NCBI GenBank assembly: GCA_016791085.1 | Contig: JAEUNN010000005.1 | Location: forward strand, 1 to 14,366 | DNA: 14,366 bases | Reading direction: 5' to 3' | DNA from: Rhodocyclaceae bacterium | Lineage (GTDB): Bacteria; Pseudomonadota; Gammaproteobacteria; Burkholderiales; Rhodocyclaceae | Part shown: one piece after another, positions 13,139 to 14,366 of the stretch | Layout of the letters: every line of letters begins with the position of its first letter | How positions within the stretch are numbered: the first letter of the stretch is position 1 | Program-made: the position numbers and the translations under genes | Notes under the pieces: generated by a model | The model's input: the letters and a program-made list of their open reading frames with translations, nothing else | The model's database searches: none | What the model was told of the DNA's origin: nothing

Positions 13139-14366
13139 ACGCGCGCCGCCCCGGGCGCGGCCACGCCGCCGCGCTGATTGCCGCCACCCTGCTGGCCGGG
13201 TGCATGTTCGGCCCGGATTACAAGCGCCCGGACCCGGGCCTGCCGGCCGGCTACGAATCCGGGACCGCCGCCAGCGCCAGTCCGGCCGTGGAGCGCGGCT
13301 GGTGGAAGCTGTTCGAGGACGACACCTTGAATACGCTCATAGACCAGGCGCTGGCCGGCAACGCGAACATTGCGCTGGCCGCCGCGCGCATCGATCAGGC
13401 CGACGCTTTCGCGCGCGAGGTCGATTCGGCCTGGCTGCCGGAAACCAATGTGAACCTGGGTGCCACACGCGCCCATGCCAGTGCCGCGATACCCGGGCGT
13501 TCGGCCACTGCGCCGATACTTTCCAACACCCTGACCGGCACGCTCAGCACCAGCTTCGAACTGGATTTCTGGGGCAAATTGCGCCGCGCCGGCGAATCCG
13601 CGCGCGCCCAGGCGCTGGCTTCGCGCGCCGCGCGCGACATCGTGGAATTGACGCTGGTCAGTCAGGTCACCAGCGCCTATCTGACCCTGCGCTCGCTCGA
13701 CGCGCAAATCGCCGTATCGCGCGAAACTGGCAGTGCACGCGAAGAGGCGCTGCGCATCGTGCGCAGCCGCGCCGACCGCGGATTATCGTCCGACCTGGAT
13801 TTGCAGCAGGCGCTGGGCGCCGCGGCGGCGATACGCGCACAAACCGCCGACCTCGAACGCCAGCGCGCCGCCGCCGAACACCAGTTGGCGCTGCTCACGG
13901 GCAGTCTGGACTTGCAGGTCGCGGCGGCCGATCTGCGCACCCTGCCCGCCCCGCCGCTGCCGCCCGCCGGCCTGCCGTCGGCGCTGCTGGATGCGCGCCC
14001 GGATTTGCGCCAGGCCGAATTTCAATTGCATTCCGCCAACGCCCAGATAGGCGTGGCCAAAGGCGCGCTGTTCCCGACCATCATGCTTTCCGCCGCCTAT
14101 GGCAGCCAGAGCCCGGCGCTGGCCAGCCTGTTCTCGAGCACCTCGTCGATCTGGAACCTGGGGCTGGCGCTCACCTATCCGATTTTCGATTCCGGCAAGC
14201 GTCAGGCGCGCCTGGACCAGGCCACCGCACAGCAAAAACAGGCGCTGGCAACTTACATCCAGGCCGTGCGCACGGCATTCACCGAAGTGCGCGACGCGTT
14301 GAATGCGGTACAGCAGTACGCGCAAAGCGCGAAAGAACTGGAAACCCAGATGGGAGCCGCCCAACG
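13135..14366 (+). CDS. RND efflux outer-membrane lipoprotein, NodT/OprM family, 3' end cut by window
   Basis: The outer-membrane channel of the tripartite pump; 410 residues are visible of an expected 470-500. A signal peptide ends in the lipobox LLAGC with Cys23, followed by the family hallmark MFGPDYKRP. Further NodT/OprM features are WWKLFEDDTLNTLIDQAL (about 62-79), SFELDFWGKLRR (about 141-152), and the repeat-border signature ARPDLRQAEFQL...ANAQIGVAKGALFPTI, then TYPIFDSGKRQARLDQA. The two-fold TolC-like repeat is therefore mostly complete, with only the end of the second half missing. ATG 13135 has GGAGG seven bases upstream and overlaps the pump stop by four bases (ATGA), so it is the third gene of the operon. 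No terminator is visible within the window. Confidence 0.95.
   Translation, partial: MNARRPGRGHAAALIAATLLAGCMFGPDYKRPDPGLPAGYESGTAASASPAVERGWWKLFEDDTLNTLIDQALAGNANIALAAARIDQADAFAREVDSAWLPETNVNLGATRAHASAAIPGRSATAPILSNTLTGTLSTSFELDFWGKLRRAGESARAQALASRAARDIVELTLVSQVTSAYLTLRSLDAQIAVSRETGSAREEALRIVRSRADRGLSSDLDLQQALGAAAAIRAQTADLERQRAAAEHQLALLTGSLDLQVAAADLRTLPAPPLPPAGLPSALLDARPDLRQAEFQLHSANAQIGVAKGALFPTIMLSAAYGSQSPALASLFSSTSSIWNLGLALTYPIFDSGKRQARLDQATAQQKQALATYIQAVRTAFTEVRDALNAVQQYAQSAKELETQMGAAQ

Noticed and set aside
1..14366. tRNA, rRNA, insertion sequences, CRISPR repeats, attachment sites
   Set aside because: None seen: no cloverleaf-like segment, no transposase-like protein, no regularly spaced repeats.

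Overview
The window looks like a chromosomal segment of a high-GC Betaproteobacterium, probably Burkholderiales/Alcaligenaceae (Bordetella, Achromobacter or Pusillimonas-like). That placement rests on base composition, the style of the proteins and gene content; no rRNA or other taxonomic marker is present. No mobile element, CRISPR array, tRNA or rRNA was seen. The two edge genes are cut by the window, and no gene inside it is broken.

Left part (1-4090, all minus strand). Read in the direction of transcription: a class I (DhnA/FbaB-type) fructose-bisphosphate aldolase, a periplasmic CreA-family protein 28 bases downstream, a 100-residue GNAT-fold acetyltransferase, and a multi-membrane-span hybrid sensor kinase with HisKA, HATPase, receiver and Hpt domains. 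The kinase runs off the left edge inside its Hpt domain.

Middle part (4246-7723, minus strand). A BI-1/YccA-family seven-helix membrane protein ends in a clear intrinsic terminator. It is followed by a P-type ATPase whose ion-site residues match the single-site SPCA/Pmr1 Ca2+/Mn2+ pumps rather than two-site SERCA. The two may form a calcium/manganese homeostasis neighbourhood. A 377-base gene-free stretch upstream of the BI-1 gene carries a 26-base imperfect dyad and a candidate promoter.

Right part (8101-14366). This is a classic tripartite multidrug efflux locus. A divergent TetR/AcrR-type repressor (minus) faces a plus-strand operon of lipoprotein membrane-fusion adaptor, HAE1-family RND pump and NodT/OprM-type outer-membrane lipoprotein (truncated at the right edge). 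The 78 bases between repressor and adaptor hold a perfect 14-base palindrome overlapping both candidate promoters, the expected operator. The pump and outer-membrane genes overlap at ATGA.

Most of the window is well-known biology. The points most worth following are the SPCA-like ion site next to a BI-1 protein, the unclear translation start of the sensor kinase, and the dyad upstream of the BI-1 gene.
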